Shown here piece after piece: positions 52,889 through 63,412 of a stretch of DNA of 64,000 nt (its first letter is position 1; the number at the start of each line of letters is the position of its first letter). A program made the translations under genes and the position numbers. This DNA comes from Kordiimonadaceae bacterium (GTDB taxonomy: Bacteria; Pseudomonadota; Alphaproteobacteria; Sphingomonadales; Emcibacteraceae). The notes below the pieces were generated by a model. The model worked only from the letters and a program-made list of their open reading frames with translations. It did not search any database and was not told where the DNA came from. The stretch is taken from positions 119,580 to 183,579 of the forward strand of contig JABGYD010000069.1 in the NCBI GenBank assembly GCA_018675425.1. Direction: 5' to 3'.

Positions 52889-53592
52889 ACTGGTTTTATG
52901 CACTGTTCACCGTCGTGGCCTGTATGATTGACATAAGGACTTACCTCATGCACACAAAGTTTATGATCCAAATCAACTGAGAGTTTTGAAAAAATACCTC
53001 GGTCCGGTGGATCGCTCGGACGCAACCATAAACCATAATCTTCAGGTGCTATAATAACCGGAGAACGGTGATGAATTTTTTTTACAATCCCGTTCGCCGG
53101 TTTAGTCACTAAGGATACTGTTTCTATCCAGTCTTCTCCTGCAGGACCAGCCCACCCTTCCCAAATTGCAGCAAACGTAAAGGGTGTACGGTCTAATAAA
53201 GAGATATAATAAGGGACTGGGGACGCGCCGCCGCGTTTCCATTCATAAAAACCATCTGCGGCAACCAAACATTTTCGTCGTCGAAACGAGTTTCGAAAAG
53301 ATGGTTTATCAGCTATCGTTTCTGATCTCGCATTTATTAAAGGTCTTTCGTTATTAATTTCCTTAAAAAAATGGGGAATAAGTCCCCAACGCATTAATGT
53401 TCCCTCAATCGGAGGTAGAGGAGAACCTGATATAATTGCACGGTCTTGATCTGACCCTTGCAGCCTAAGTACAGCTATCGGTTGACTAGGGGCAATATTA
53501 AAGCGGTTTGGCACCGCAAAAGATTGCTCCATATCCAGAAATCCGACAAAACTATTATGAGAATTGCTTGATAGTGAAAATCTACCGCACAT
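52861..53592 (-). CDS. SRAP (YedK/HMCES) domain protein
   Basis: 243 aa; MCGRFSL with Cys2, NARSETIADKPSFRNSFRRRKCLVAADGFYEWKR. Confidence 0.95.
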   Translation of the reverse strand: MCGRFSLSSNSHNSFVGFLDMEQSFAVPNRFNIAPSQPIAVLRLQGSDQDRAIISGSPLPPIEGTLMRWGLIPHFFKEINNERPLINARSETIADKPSFRNSFRRRKCLVAADGFYEWKRGGASPVPYYISLLDRTPFTFAAIWEGWAGPAGEDWIETVSLVTKPANGIVKKIHHRSPVIIAPEDYGLWLRPSDPPDRGIFSKLSVDLDHKLCVHEVSPYVNHTGHDGEQCIKPVKTDQFKLF

Positions 53593-53658
53593 TATCTATC
53601 CAATTTTATTTGATGAAATTATTGTTCAAAATAAACATATAATATATAAAAGTAAAAT

Positions 53659-54234
53659 ATGAAAAGAGAATATCCAAAGAACCCTATTATAGCAGTTGGC
53701 GTTGTTGTTTTTAGTGGGGATAGTATCCTCTTAATAAAGCGGAGAAAACCCCCAAAATTATTAGAGTGGAGCATTCCTGGTGGGGCGCAAAAACTAGGTG
53801 AAAAGCTAGCGGAAACAGCCGTCAGGGAGGTTTACGAAGAAACTTCTATATTAATTAAAAATATTACTCTTATTGATGCTGTGGATTTAATAGAGCACAA
53901 TGGTAATAAGGCAATCGAATATCATTATAGCCTTGTCGATTATATGGCTGAATATACTAGAGGTAAACTTAAGACTGGCAATGATGTAATTGATGCAAAA
54001 TGGGTTTCAATTAATGATCTAAAGGCTTATAATTTATGGATAGAGACTACTAAGGTGATTAAAACGGCGTATAAAATGAGAAAAAAAATGTACCAGATAA
54101 AGGAAAGTAGTATTTTTGAAAGGCTTATTAAAAGCATTGGCCAACACTTAAAATTTCTTGCCATCGCCTTAGCTTTTTCAACTTTGGTTTATGGTGGCAT
54201 CTACCTTCTACTTTCTTTTAGTGGAAAAATTTAA
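53659..54234 (+). CDS. NUDIX hydrolase with C-terminal transmembrane segment
   Basis: 191 aa; Nudix box GAQKLGEKLAETAVREVYEETSI; C-terminal FLAIALAFSTLVYGGIYLLLSF hydrophobic helix. Confidence 0.88.
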   Translation: MKREYPKNPIIAVGVVVFSGDSILLIKRRKPPKLLEWSIPGGAQKLGEKLAETAVREVYEETSILIKNITLIDAVDLIEHNGNKAIEYHYSLVDYMAEYTRGKLKTGNDVIDAKWVSINDLKAYNLWIETTKVIKTAYKMRKKMYQIKESSIFERLIKSIGQHLKFLAIALAFSTLVYGGIYLLLSFSGKI

Positions 54235-54244
54235 GGAAATAACT

Positions 54245-54472
54245 TTGTCAGAACCTTCTTCACCTAAAATATCAAAGCTTCTTTGGTTAATTTTTATGCT
54301 TATCGTAATGACGCTTTATTTACTTGTCGTCAGTCGTCTAATTGATAGCCTTTTCACCGATAATAGATCTCTCCAATTTATATGTTATTTTGTTGCAGGT
54401 ATTATATGGATTTTCCCTGCTAAATGGATTATGTTTGCAGTTAATGGCAAACCAAAATCAGGAGAAAAATAA
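54245..54472 (+). CDS. DUF2842-like small membrane protein
   Basis: TTG start after aaggaaat; two TM segments with FVAGIIWIFPAKWIMFAVNGKP. Listed ORF begins upstream at 54191. Confidence 0.65.
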   Translation: MSEPSSPKISKLLWLIFMLIVMTLYLLVVSRLIDSLFTDNRSLQFICYFVAGIIWIFPAKWIMFAVNGKPKSGEK

Positions 54473-55068
54473 TGTCTTATTTTTTTAAATTATTTGGAAT
54501 TTTCATTCTTGTTTTGTTATCGGCCTGTTCAGGAAAAAGTAATAATAACATCCCACTGCCTGCACCGACAATTCAAAATCTGGGTGGTACATATGATAGA
54601 ATAAGTATTCTTAAAGCAGCATCTGATTATTTTGGAGAAGGGTCTGAGGCTATTGCCAGCTTAGTTGAAAAATCTTTCTTAGATTTTGGCGCTCCAAATG
54701 GGTATATTATAGGTACGGAAGTGAGTGCAGCATTTATTGTTGGTCTGCGCTATGGTGATGGTACGCTCTCTCATAAAATTGAAGGTGACAGCCCCGTATA
54801 CTGGAAAGGTCCTTCAATTGGTATTGATGCAGGAGCCAACGGTTCACGGGTTTTTGCCCTTGTATATAATCTTAATGATACAGAAGAACTTTATCAGCGT
54901 TTCCCGGCAATAGAAGGTAGTTTCTATTATGTAGCTGGTTTTGGAATGAATTATCAGCAATCTGGAAAAATTATTATAGCACCTATTAGACTTGGAACTG
55001 GTCTTCGGGCAGGCGTTAATCTGGGCTACCTACAATTCTCGAAAAAAATGACTTGGAACCCATTTTAA
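54472..55068 (+). CDS. DUF1134-like lipoprotein
   Basis: 198 aa; lipobox LLSACSG; GPSIGIDAGANGSRVFALVYNLNDTEELYQRFPAIEGSFYYVAGFGMNYQ; TAATG overlap with the preceding gene. Confidence 0.75.
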   Translation: MSYFFKLFGIFILVLLSACSGKSNNNIPLPAPTIQNLGGTYDRISILKAASDYFGEGSEAIASLVEKSFLDFGAPNGYIIGTEVSAAFIVGLRYGDGTLSHKIEGDSPVYWKGPSIGIDAGANGSRVFALVYNLNDTEELYQRFPAIEGSFYYVAGFGMNYQQSGKIIIAPIRLGTGLRAGVNLGYLQFSKKMTWNPF

Positions 55069-55823
55069 AGTGAAAATATGCCGTCAAAGGCAACTTTGAA
55101 TCCTGTGAAAAATAAAGCGGTATAGCAAATATTATAAAATACATCATTTGAAACTCTGTGATGCATCCATACTCCAATTTTAACACCAATCGGCGCAAGC
55201 GGAAGTAGAATAAGAGAAGTGAAAAAATTTTCACTCGAAAACTGGCCCAACCAAACGTAAGGGATTAGCTTTACGTAGTTAACAACAGCAAAAAAAATTA
55301 CTGATGTTGCCATCAACTTGGTTTTATCAAGCTTTAGTGGAAATAAATACATAGACAGTGGACCACCTCCAGCATGAGCAATAAAGCTCGTAAAGCCGCT
55401 CAAAGCGCCAAAAAATCCACCCTTCATGTTATTATAATTGAGGCCAGGATCATTTTTACGGCGTCTATCAATAAGATAGTATTGCATAACAAATAATACC
55501 GTCACCGTACCAACAATGATGCGAATAATATCCGCACTTAGGTATTTAAACGAGAGACCTCCAAAAAAAATGCCAATGACTGCACCAGGAATAATACTAA
55601 TGAGTGAACGCTTGTCCCATTGTCCCCAAAAAATTTTCATAGCCACAATATCCATGGCACAAAGTATTGGAAGCATAATTGCAGCTGCCTGACGTGGATC
55701 AATTATCATCGCCATCATTGGAACAGCTACAATCCCAAATCCACCAACGAACCCGCCCTTAGAGATACCTACTATTAGCACAGCCACAATGGCGACGACG
55801 TAGAATAGTGGCGTTTCAATCAC
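55065..55823 (-). CDS. TauE/SafE (TSUP) family membrane transporter
   Basis: 252 aa multi-TM; GISKGGFVGGFGIVAVPMMAM and GFTSFIAHAGGGPLSMYLFP. Confidence 0.92.
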   Translation of the reverse strand: MIETPLFYVVAIVAVLIVGISKGGFVGGFGIVAVPMMAMIIDPRQAAAIMLPILCAMDIVAMKIFWGQWDKRSLISIIPGAVIGIFFGGLSFKYLSADIIRIIVGTVTVLFVMQYYLIDRRRKNDPGLNYNNMKGGFFGALSGFTSFIAHAGGGPLSMYLFPLKLDKTKLMATSVIFFAVVNYVKLIPYVWLGQFSSENFFTSLILLPLAPIGVKIGVWMHHRVSNDVFYNICYTALFFTGFKVAFDGIFSL

Positions 55824-55828
55824 AAGAG

Positions 55829-56602
55829 TTAATCAGCAATTTTATGAAATTCATAACTTTTATCATTTGAGAGGGTTGGTATAAATTTATAACCGTCCAT
55901 CTTAAATTCCTTGAGACCTTCGACATTGCTAATTTTCTTCTGGATAATATAGCGAGCCATCATACCGCGGGCACGTTTGATCACCATACCCGGACTTTTT
56001 GCTAAACCGTCTCTGACAATTTTAAAGACTGGAGTAATAACACTACCCTTAAGATCATTTACATTTATAGATTTAAAATACTCGTTGGAGGCGCAATTAA
56101 TAATTACATCTGTATTCTGCTCACCCATCAATTTATTAAGACCGTCAGTTAAGCGACTCCCCCAAAAATCATATAAGTTTTTACCTTTTGAGCTTTGCAG
56201 ACGGCAGCCCATTTCAAGGCGATACGCTTGCATGAGGTCAAGAGGCCGAAGAATGCCATAAAGACCTGATAAAATTCTGAAATGGTTTTGTGCAAATTCA
56301 AGGTCCTCTTCGCTTAAAGTCTCTGCATCTAATCCAATATAAGTGTCTCCCTTAAATGCTAGGGCCGCCTGACGTGCATTTGATGTTGTGAATGGCTCTT
56401 CAAAATCCCTGTAACGTTGATAATTTAGATCGGCAAGTTTATCACTGACATTCATCAGTTTTCCAATTTGTGACCTTGTTAATTTACGTGCTGTTTTTAT
56501 AAGTTCTGCACTTTGATCTAGATAATCAGGGACTGACCAGTTCTGTTTTACATCATCACTTGCAAAGTCGAGTTTCTTGGCTGGCGATACAACAACAATC
56601 AT
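55829..56602 (-). CDS. yaaA: YaaA/DUF328 family peroxide-stress protein
   Basis: 257 aa; MIVVVSPAKKLDF, HFRILSGLYGILRPLDLMQAYRLEMG, KRARGMMARYII. Confidence 0.95.
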   Translation of the reverse strand: MIVVVSPAKKLDFASDDVKQNWSVPDYLDQSAELIKTARKLTRSQIGKLMNVSDKLADLNYQRYRDFEEPFTTSNARQAALAFKGDTYIGLDAETLSEEDLEFAQNHFRILSGLYGILRPLDLMQAYRLEMGCRLQSSKGKNLYDFWGSRLTDGLNKLMGEQNTDVIINCASNEYFKSINVNDLKGSVITPVFKIVRDGLAKSPGMVIKRARGMMARYIIQKKISNVEGLKEFKMDGYKFIPTLSNDKSYEFHKIAD

Positions 56603-56780
56603 ATTATTTATCTTTCTTGTTTATAGTTCCTCTAAAAGAGACAAATTATAATACATAAATAACATACTCGCTCTATTTTTACAGTATAATTTATTAAATC
56701 AAATATCCTATTGACAATATGGCCGTATGATCTCATTGAAGAACACCATTAAATTATATTTATGAGTACAAACCCCAATA

Positions 56781-58139
56781 ATGGCTAAAGAAAAACAATC
56801 TCCTAGGGTTGACCTCACAGTTGGACCTGTGCACCACCATTTAATTAGAATGGCTCTGCCAATGGCATTAGGTTTATTGGCTAGTATGTCCTTTACCTTT
56901 GTAGATTTATATTATATTGGCATGCTTGGCAAAGATGAGCTCGCGGCTATGGGGTTCATTGTTCGTATGGTTATGATTATTATTTCCGCATCTATTGGTT
57001 TAAGTGCTGGAATATCATCTGTATTAGCTCGAGCTGCTGGCAATAAAGACCAAAATGAAATAAAAACTCTTGCTACCAACACTCTTCTTTTTACTGTAAT
57101 ACTTTCACTCACATTCACAGTTATCGGTTTACTAACTATTGACCCCTTGTTTAGAGTTATGGGCGCAGACGATAATATACTACCGCTTATCCGTGAATAC
57201 GTTACCATTTGGTATTTCTCACCACTATTTATCATGGTTCCTATGACGGGAGGATCGGTGATGAGAGCGCTTGGCGATACCGGTCTTCAGGGAAAGTTAA
57301 TGCTTTATTCAGCAATAGCTAACGCGGTTTTAGATCCAATCCTCATATTTGGACTATTTGGATTTCCAGAACTTGGGTTTTCTGGTGCAGCCTGGGCCTC
57401 ATTAATCACACGTTTTATCAGTTTTTCTGCTATCCTATATTATCTAACATTTCGTTTTCACGTAATATGTCTACGCCCTGAAACGTTAAGCAAATTCATA
57501 GTTTCTATAAAAAGAACTCTGCACGTTGGAATACCTGCAACCGCTACAAATATGATTATCCCTATTGTTGCAGCGGTCATTATCTCCATTATTGCCCGCT
57601 ATGGAAATGACGCCGTCGCAGCAACTAATGTAGCGACCACCATAGAGGCTCTTTCTTTAGTGCTTTTCTTTGCCCTTTCTTCAGTGGTTGGACCATTTCT
57701 CGGACAAAATCTTGGTGCAGGAAATTTTGCCCGTATAGAAGAATGCATTAAGATTACAACTATATTCTGCCTCGTCTGGGGAGGCTTAATGGCGATCCTT
57801 CTTGCCCTTCTTGCGACAACTATGGCCACCCTTTTTACTGACGAACCCGGAATTGTAAAAATCACAACTTCGTATCTCCTTATAGTCCCTATTTCATATG
57901 GCCTCTATGGATTAGTCATGAGCGTTAACGCTATGTTCAATAGTATTGGTAAGCCTGTGCCTGGTGTATTTATATCAACACTTCGTGTGTTTGTCTTACA
58001 GCTACCATTAGTTTATATCGCAGCACAATTTTACAGTCTAGAGATAGCTTTTATGTTTATCAGTATTTCCAATATAATTGCTGGAATAGTTGGCTATTTT
58101 TGGATTAAAAAAGCACTCTCAGAACTTAAAACCCTATAA
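56781..58139 (+). CDS. MATE family efflux transporter
   Basis: 452 aa, about 12 TMs; MALPMALGLLASMSFTFVDLYYIGMLGKDELAAMGF. Confidence 0.94.
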   Translation: MAKEKQSPRVDLTVGPVHHHLIRMALPMALGLLASMSFTFVDLYYIGMLGKDELAAMGFIVRMVMIIISASIGLSAGISSVLARAAGNKDQNEIKTLATNTLLFTVILSLTFTVIGLLTIDPLFRVMGADDNILPLIREYVTIWYFSPLFIMVPMTGGSVMRALGDTGLQGKLMLYSAIANAVLDPILIFGLFGFPELGFSGAAWASLITRFISFSAILYYLTFRFHVICLRPETLSKFIVSIKRTLHVGIPATATNMIIPIVAAVIISIIARYGNDAVAATNVATTIEALSLVLFFALSSVVGPFLGQNLGAGNFARIEECIKITTIFCLVWGGLMAILLALLATTMATLFTDEPGIVKITTSYLLIVPISYGLYGLVMSVNAMFNSIGKPVPGVFISTLRVFVLQLPLVYIAAQFYSLEIAFMFISISNIIAGIVGYFWIKKALSELKTL

Positions 58140-58325
58140 AAATGAACATCACACGCCCCCTTTCCACATGAGCCACCAATGCTTAAACGCAACTATTATT
58201 TTTAAAGCACTTCACAGTATTAATCTGGCCATAAAACTGTTAACGACCACTTAAATCACTCAACATCGTCTCAGGTATCTTTAACAAATCTAGGTATGAA
58301 TCACAGAGACCTTGAGCCTATCATG

Positions 58326-60494
58326 CTAGCGCAACGCCTTGGCTTTTTGGCGGTAGGAATGCAGCAATAGTTCGGTATAGCCACTGGGCTGCTTATTACC
58401 TTTAAAGACGAGATCGGAGGCCGCTTGGAAAGCAATACTCTCACTGAAATCTGGCCCCATAGCGACATACTCAGGGTCGCCAACATTTTGCCTATCAACC
58501 ACTATAGCCATGCGCGTCAGGGTCTCTATTACCTGCTCCGCAGTACAGATGCCATGATGGAGCCAGTTAGCCATATGCTGACTAGAAATTCGCAATGTGG
58601 CACGATCTTCCATAAGACCGACATTGTTAATATCAGGCACCTTGGAACAGCCAACACCCTGCTCTATCCAGCGCACCACGTAACCCAGTAGACCCTGAGC
58701 ATTATTATCCAGTTCCAACTGAATTTTTTTACTATCCAGCGCACCCTCAACTAGAAGAGGTATAGTTAAAATATGGTCCACATTAACTGGCCTGCGCATC
58801 GCAATCTGATCTTGTAGGCTGGGCACATCAACTTGGTGGTAGTGCATAGCATGTAATGTAGCAGCCGTTGGCGAAGGTACCCAAGCCGTGTTAGCCCCAG
58901 ACTTTGCATGAGCAATCTTGGTTCTCATCATGTCGGCCATATTGTCTGGTATCGCCCACATGCCTTTACCTATTTGAGCCTTTCCTTTAAGGCCACAGGC
59001 CAGACCGACATCGACATTTTGATCTTCATAAGCAGAAATCCAAGGCATAGCTTTTAGATCGGCCTTAAAAGCAAATGGCCCCGCTTGCATACTGGTGTGT
59101 ATTTCATCGCCTGTACGATCAAGGAAACCGGTATTAATAAAAACAGTACGACCCTTGGCGGCACGGATACATTCCTTAAGATTTACCGAAGTGCGGCGTT
59201 CCTCATCCATAATTCCGACCTTGATAGTATGGCGAGAAAGTCCAAAGGCATCTTCAATAGCATCAAATAAATCATTAGTAAACGCCACCTCTTCGGGGCC
59301 GTGCATCTTAGGCTTAACAATATAGATACTACCAGAACTTGAGTTTTTAAGCGGCCCCGCTCTGTTGAGATCATGCAATGAGATGAGGCTAGTAATCACC
59401 GCATCCATAATCCCCTCGGGAATTTCATTACCCTGAGCATCAAGAATAGCCGGATTAGTCATCAAATGGCCAACATTACGGATAAACATAAGGCTACGAC
59501 CATTAAGGATTAGCTCCGAGCCATCGGCAGCGAGATATTCACGATCAGAATTCATGGAGCGCTCGAAACTCTTGCCGCCTCGGCTTACCGTCTCTCTAAG
59601 GTCACCCTTGATCAGTCCCAACCAATTGCTGTAGGCAAGTGCCTTATCCTCGGCGTCGACTGCAGCAACAGAATCTTCACAGTCCATAATTGTTGTCAGA
59701 GCCGCCTCGAGGACAATATCTTTTATTCCAGCCCGATCTGCAGCGCCGATATGATTTTGAGGGTCAAATTGAATTTCAAGATGTAACCTATTGTTACTAA
59801 ATAGGAGTGAGCTTGGAATTTCAATGCTTCCAAGGTAGCCACAAAACTGCTCAGGCGCAGATAGCGCAACAATAGCCCCAGTACCTAGAGTGACGCATAG
59901 CTGTTTATCAACAACTGCGTATGCTACAGCCTCAGCATGTGATCCGCTCGCCAGAGGCACGGCCCCGTCTAAAAACTCACGACCATAATCAACTACCTTC
60001 TGCCCACGAACGGGATTGTAGGCGCCACCTTTGCTCGCCCCATCGGCCTCCGAAATAACGTCATTGCCGTAAAGCGCATCGTATAAACTGCCCCAGCGGG
60101 CATTGACAGCGTTCAAGGCAAAGCGTGCATTCATTATGGGTACAACAAGCTGCGGCCCCGCCTGATGACGGATCTCCACATCAACATTGTCTGAGCTAAT
60201 GGTGAAATCAGGACCTTCAGGAACCAGATAACCGATCGATTGCAAAAATATTTTGTAGGCTGAGAAATCAAAATTGACCCGGTTTGCAACGTGCCAGCAA
60301 TCAATCTGCGCCTGCAGTGTTTCACGCTTTTTAAGAAGTTCGCGATTAATAGGCGCATATTTGCGAATTATGTCAGCAAACTTTGCCCAGAATGTATCAG
60401 GATTAATTGCGGTGTCAGGGCAAACATTAGAGGTAATTAGGTCATAGATTGGTTTGGCTATATGCAGCCCTGACCGCTCAATGCGATTGCTCAT
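58326..60494 (-). CDS. glcB: Malate synthase G
   Basis: 722 aa; [77 protein letters not shown]. Confidence 0.97.
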   Translation of the reverse strand: MSNRIERSGLHIAKPIYDLITSNVCPDTAINPDTFWAKFADIIRKYAPINRELLKKRETLQAQIDCWHVANRVNFDFSAYKIFLQSIGYLVPEGPDFTISSDNVDVEIRHQAGPQLVVPIMNARFALNAVNARWGSLYDALYGNDVISEADGASKGGAYNPVRGQKVVDYGREFLDGAVPLASGSHAEAVAYAVVDKQLCVTLGTGAIVALSAPEQFCGYLGSIEIPSSLLFSNNRLHLEIQFDPQNHIGAADRAGIKDIVLEAALTTIMDCEDSVAAVDAEDKALAYSNWLGLIKGDLRETVSRGGKSFERSMNSDREYLAADGSELILNGRSLMFIRNVGHLMTNPAILDAQGNEIPEGIMDAVITSLISLHDLNRAGPLKNSSSGSIYIVKPKMHGPEEVAFTNDLFDAIEDAFGLSRHTIKVGIMDEERRTSVNLKECIRAAKGRTVFINTGFLDRTGDEIHTSMQAGPFAFKADLKAMPWISAYEDQNVDVGLACGLKGKAQIGKGMWAIPDNMADMMRTKIAHAKSGANTAWVPSPTAATLHAMHYHQVDVPSLQDQIAMRRPVNVDHILTIPLLVEGALDSKKIQLELDNNAQGLLGYVVRWIEQGVGCSKVPDINNVGLMEDRATLRISSQHMANWLHHGICTAEQVIETLTRMAIVVDRQNVGDPEYVAMGPDFSESIAFQAASDLVFKGNKQPSGYTELLLHSYRQKAKALR

Positions 60495-60697
60495 GGTTCG
60501 CTCTCCGATATTTCGTTATATTAAGAATGGATTTTATTAGCTGCACTCTAATTTACCAACGCTATCGCTGTGATCTTGGCTATTCAGTTAGGCTGTTTAG
60601 CACCATCACTTAGCTGAGGCAATACTAAGTTTAAGTAGTCCGAATAGTATCCCTACCAACCGGCTAGCTTAGCATTTCTATAAAAACTAACTTAAAG

Positions 60698-60712
60698 GAT
60701 CCCGAAGGGTCT
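60698..60712 (-). terminator. Possible weak terminator downstream of the cytochrome b561 gene
   Basis: Minus strand gacccttcgggatc (UUCG-type loop, one bulge) followed after a short spacer by a T-rich stretch. Confidence 0.35.
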
Positions 60713-60741
60713 CAATTAAAAAGAGTAAAATTTATTATCTT

Positions 60742-61275
60742 CTATGGTAACATGCGCCTTAGAACGTTGTCTTTTTTTCCAAAATGGTGGTAAAGGGCAA
60801 TAATAATATGAAGTAGAATACAAAATAGTGTTATTTTAGCAAATATGCCATGCATGCTAACGACTAACTCTGCAGTACTTTCTGCTTTTTCAATAAATCT
60901 TGGAACGGAGAAAAGTCCAAAAAACGATACAGTGCCACCCTTAGCCTGAACAATAGCTACTCCAACCGCAGGGAGAGCAAAAAGCAGTAAATAAAACAAC
61001 ATGTGCAGGCCGTGTGCTGCAAATGCCTGAAGATTACTGGTACCGTCTGGCATCTCAGGAACTGGATTTTGAGCACGCCAAGTGAAACGTAGGAGTATCA
61101 TAAATAAAATCAACAAACCCACGGAAAAGTGGTATCCTCCTAGCCCCATACCCTGATAGGCCTCATTTTTAAAATTTCCACCAAGCCAATATTGACCTAG
61201 GATGATAAAAAACATTCCCCAGTGAAATGTCTTTGCAACCCACCCATACGAACTAGTGCTATTTTTTGATGACAT
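60742..61275 (-). CDS. Cytochrome b561 family protein
   Basis: 177 aa, four TMs with conserved His: KTFHWGMFF, GGYHFSVGL, FAAHGLHMLFYLLLFALP, SMHGIFAKITLFCILLHIIIALYHHF. Confidence 0.92.
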   Translation of the reverse strand: MSSKNSTSSYGWVAKTFHWGMFFIILGQYWLGGNFKNEAYQGMGLGGYHFSVGLLILFMILLRFTWRAQNPVPEMPDGTSNLQAFAAHGLHMLFYLLLFALPAVGVAIVQAKGGTVSFFGLFSVPRFIEKAESTAELVVSMHGIFAKITLFCILLHIIIALYHHFGKKDNVLRRMLP

Positions 61276-61561
61276 GATATTTATCTTCCCCCGAGTATTT
61301 AAATGTAAATTTTTATAACCTCAATATGTTGCCATCGTCAACATATTTTCCTGTTAAACACAAAAGTGACAGTATCTATATAGTTGTTAATATATGCTAT
61401 GCTATTCTTAAACTCAGTAACATTTAGAAAAATTAATGGTGCTGGCATTATTACAATTATAAAAATGATTTCCTTTTCGCTTACTTATTTTATCGACAAA
61501 TGGCATAAAATTGTTATCTATTACAGATATTCTTTTATATGCCTACTGGAAAGACAGAAAT

Positions 61562-63403
61562 ATGCCCGCATATCGTTCAAAAACGTCAACCCACGGCCGC
61601 AATATGGCTGGCGCGCGCGCTCTTTGGCGAGCAACTGGTGTCACCGATCAAGATTTTGGAAAACCAATCATCGCTGTAGTAAATAGCTTTACTCAATTTG
61701 TTCCTGGACACGTTCACCTTAAGGACCTTGGCCAAATGGTCGCACGTGAAATTGAAAAAAATGGTGGAATTGCAAAAGAATTTAACACAATCGCCGTTGA
61801 TGACGGTATTGCTATGGGCCATGACGGTATGCTTTACAGCCTGCCAAGCCGAGAAATAATTACTGATAGCGTTGAGTATATGATTAATGCCCATTGCGCA
61901 GACGCCATGGTTTGCATTTCTAACTGTGACAAAATTACTCCAGGAATGCTCTCCGCAAGCTTGCGTTTGAATATTCCAACAGTTTTTGTATCCGGCGGCC
62001 CGATGGAAGCCGGACGAACAGACAGCGTAAATCATGGTCTAGATCTGGTAGATGCTATCGTTGTGGGCGTCGACCCCAATGTAGATGATGCAACTGTTAA
62101 AGAAATTGAAGAAGCAGCTTGTCCAACCTGCGGATCATGTTCTGGTATGTTTACAGCTAATAGTATGAATTGCCTCACAGAAGCTCTTGGCCTTGCACTT
62201 CCTGGCAATGGATCGGCCCTTGCTACACACAGTGACCGTAAAGATCTATTCTTAGGTGCAGCTAAGACTATAATGAATATTACAAAAGCATATTATCATG
62301 AAGATGACGAAACCGTTCTTCCTCGGAATGTAGCCTCCTTTAAAGCTTTTGAAAATGCAATGACCCTTGACATTGCTATGGGCGGCTCCACAAATACAGT
62401 CTTACATTTGCTAGCTGCGGCCCATGAGGCTGAGTGTGACTTCACTATGAAGGACATTGACAGACTTTCTAAAAAAGTTCCTAATATATGTAAATTGGCG
62501 CCTGCTTCTGAAGATTTTCATATGGAGGATGTACACCGTGCTGGTGGAGTTATAGCTATACTTGGGGAACTTGAAAAAGGCGGCTTTATCCACCAAAATT
62601 GTCCAACAGTTCAACGGAGGACCATTGGTGAAGTCATTGATTACTTCGACATAAACCGTCATCCACCAGAGGATGTTATAAAGTTTTTCAAAGCCGCCCC
62701 TGGTGGTGTACGCACAACAGAAGCATTTTCACAAAGTAAACGCTATGATGCCCTAGATCTAGACAGGGAAGAAGGCTGTATACGTTCTATTAAAAATGCT
62801 TATTCACAGGATGGTGGCCTTGCAGTATTATCAGGAAATATTGCTCTTGATGGTTGCATTGTTAAATCTGCCGGTGTTGCGAAAGAAAACTTCACCTTCA
62901 AAGGACCTGCCCGCATATACGAAAGTCAAGATAGTGCCGTTGAAGGCATCACATCGGGCGAGGTTAAAGCTGGTGAGGCTGTAGTTATTCGTTATGAGGG
63001 ACCTCGTGGTGGACCAGGAATGCAAGAAATGCTCTACCCAACGTCGTATCTTAAATCAATGGGACTGGGAACCTCCTGTGCCTTAATTACTGATGGTCGA
63101 TTTTCCGGTGGCACATCTGGACTATCTATTGGTCATGTCTCCCCGGAAGCAGCATCCGGAGGGGCAATTGCCCTCATTAAAAATGGTGATATAATTGAAG
63201 TTGATATTCCAAAACGCATCATACGCGTAGATATAAGCGACGGGGAACTTAAAAAAAGACGCGAAGCGATGGTCGCCCGCGGACCTTCATCATGGCAACC
63301 CAAAGAAATTCGGACACGCATAATTTCAAAAGCACTCAAAGCTTATGGCTTGATGGCAACATCAGCTGATAAAGGCGCAGTGCGCAGTTTAGATCACCTA
63401 TAA
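61562..63403 (+). CDS. ilvD: Dihydroxy-acid dehydratase
   Basis: [82 protein letters not shown]. Start set at 61562 instead of listed 61511. Confidence 0.97.
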   Translation: MPAYRSKTSTHGRNMAGARALWRATGVTDQDFGKPIIAVVNSFTQFVPGHVHLKDLGQMVAREIEKNGGIAKEFNTIAVDDGIAMGHDGMLYSLPSREIITDSVEYMINAHCADAMVCISNCDKITPGMLSASLRLNIPTVFVSGGPMEAGRTDSVNHGLDLVDAIVVGVDPNVDDATVKEIEEAACPTCGSCSGMFTANSMNCLTEALGLALPGNGSALATHSDRKDLFLGAAKTIMNITKAYYHEDDETVLPRNVASFKAFENAMTLDIAMGGSTNTVLHLLAAAHEAECDFTMKDIDRLSKKVPNICKLAPASEDFHMEDVHRAGGVIAILGELEKGGFIHQNCPTVQRRTIGEVIDYFDINRHPPEDVIKFFKAAPGGVRTTEAFSQSKRYDALDLDREEGCIRSIKNAYSQDGGLAVLSGNIALDGCIVKSAGVAKENFTFKGPARIYESQDSAVEGITSGEVKAGEAVVIRYEGPRGGPGMQEMLYPTSYLKSMGLGTSCALITDGRFSGGTSGLSIGHVSPEAASGGAIALIKNGDIIEVDIPKRIIRVDISDGELKKRREAMVARGPSSWQPKEIRTRIISKALKAYGLMATSADKGAVRSLDHL

Positions 63404-63412
63404 GGATAAGCT

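Noticed and set aside
61586-62035. 149-aa minus strand ORF inside ilvD
   Set aside because: Antisense to conserved ilvD catalytic Cys motifs; no family resemblance.
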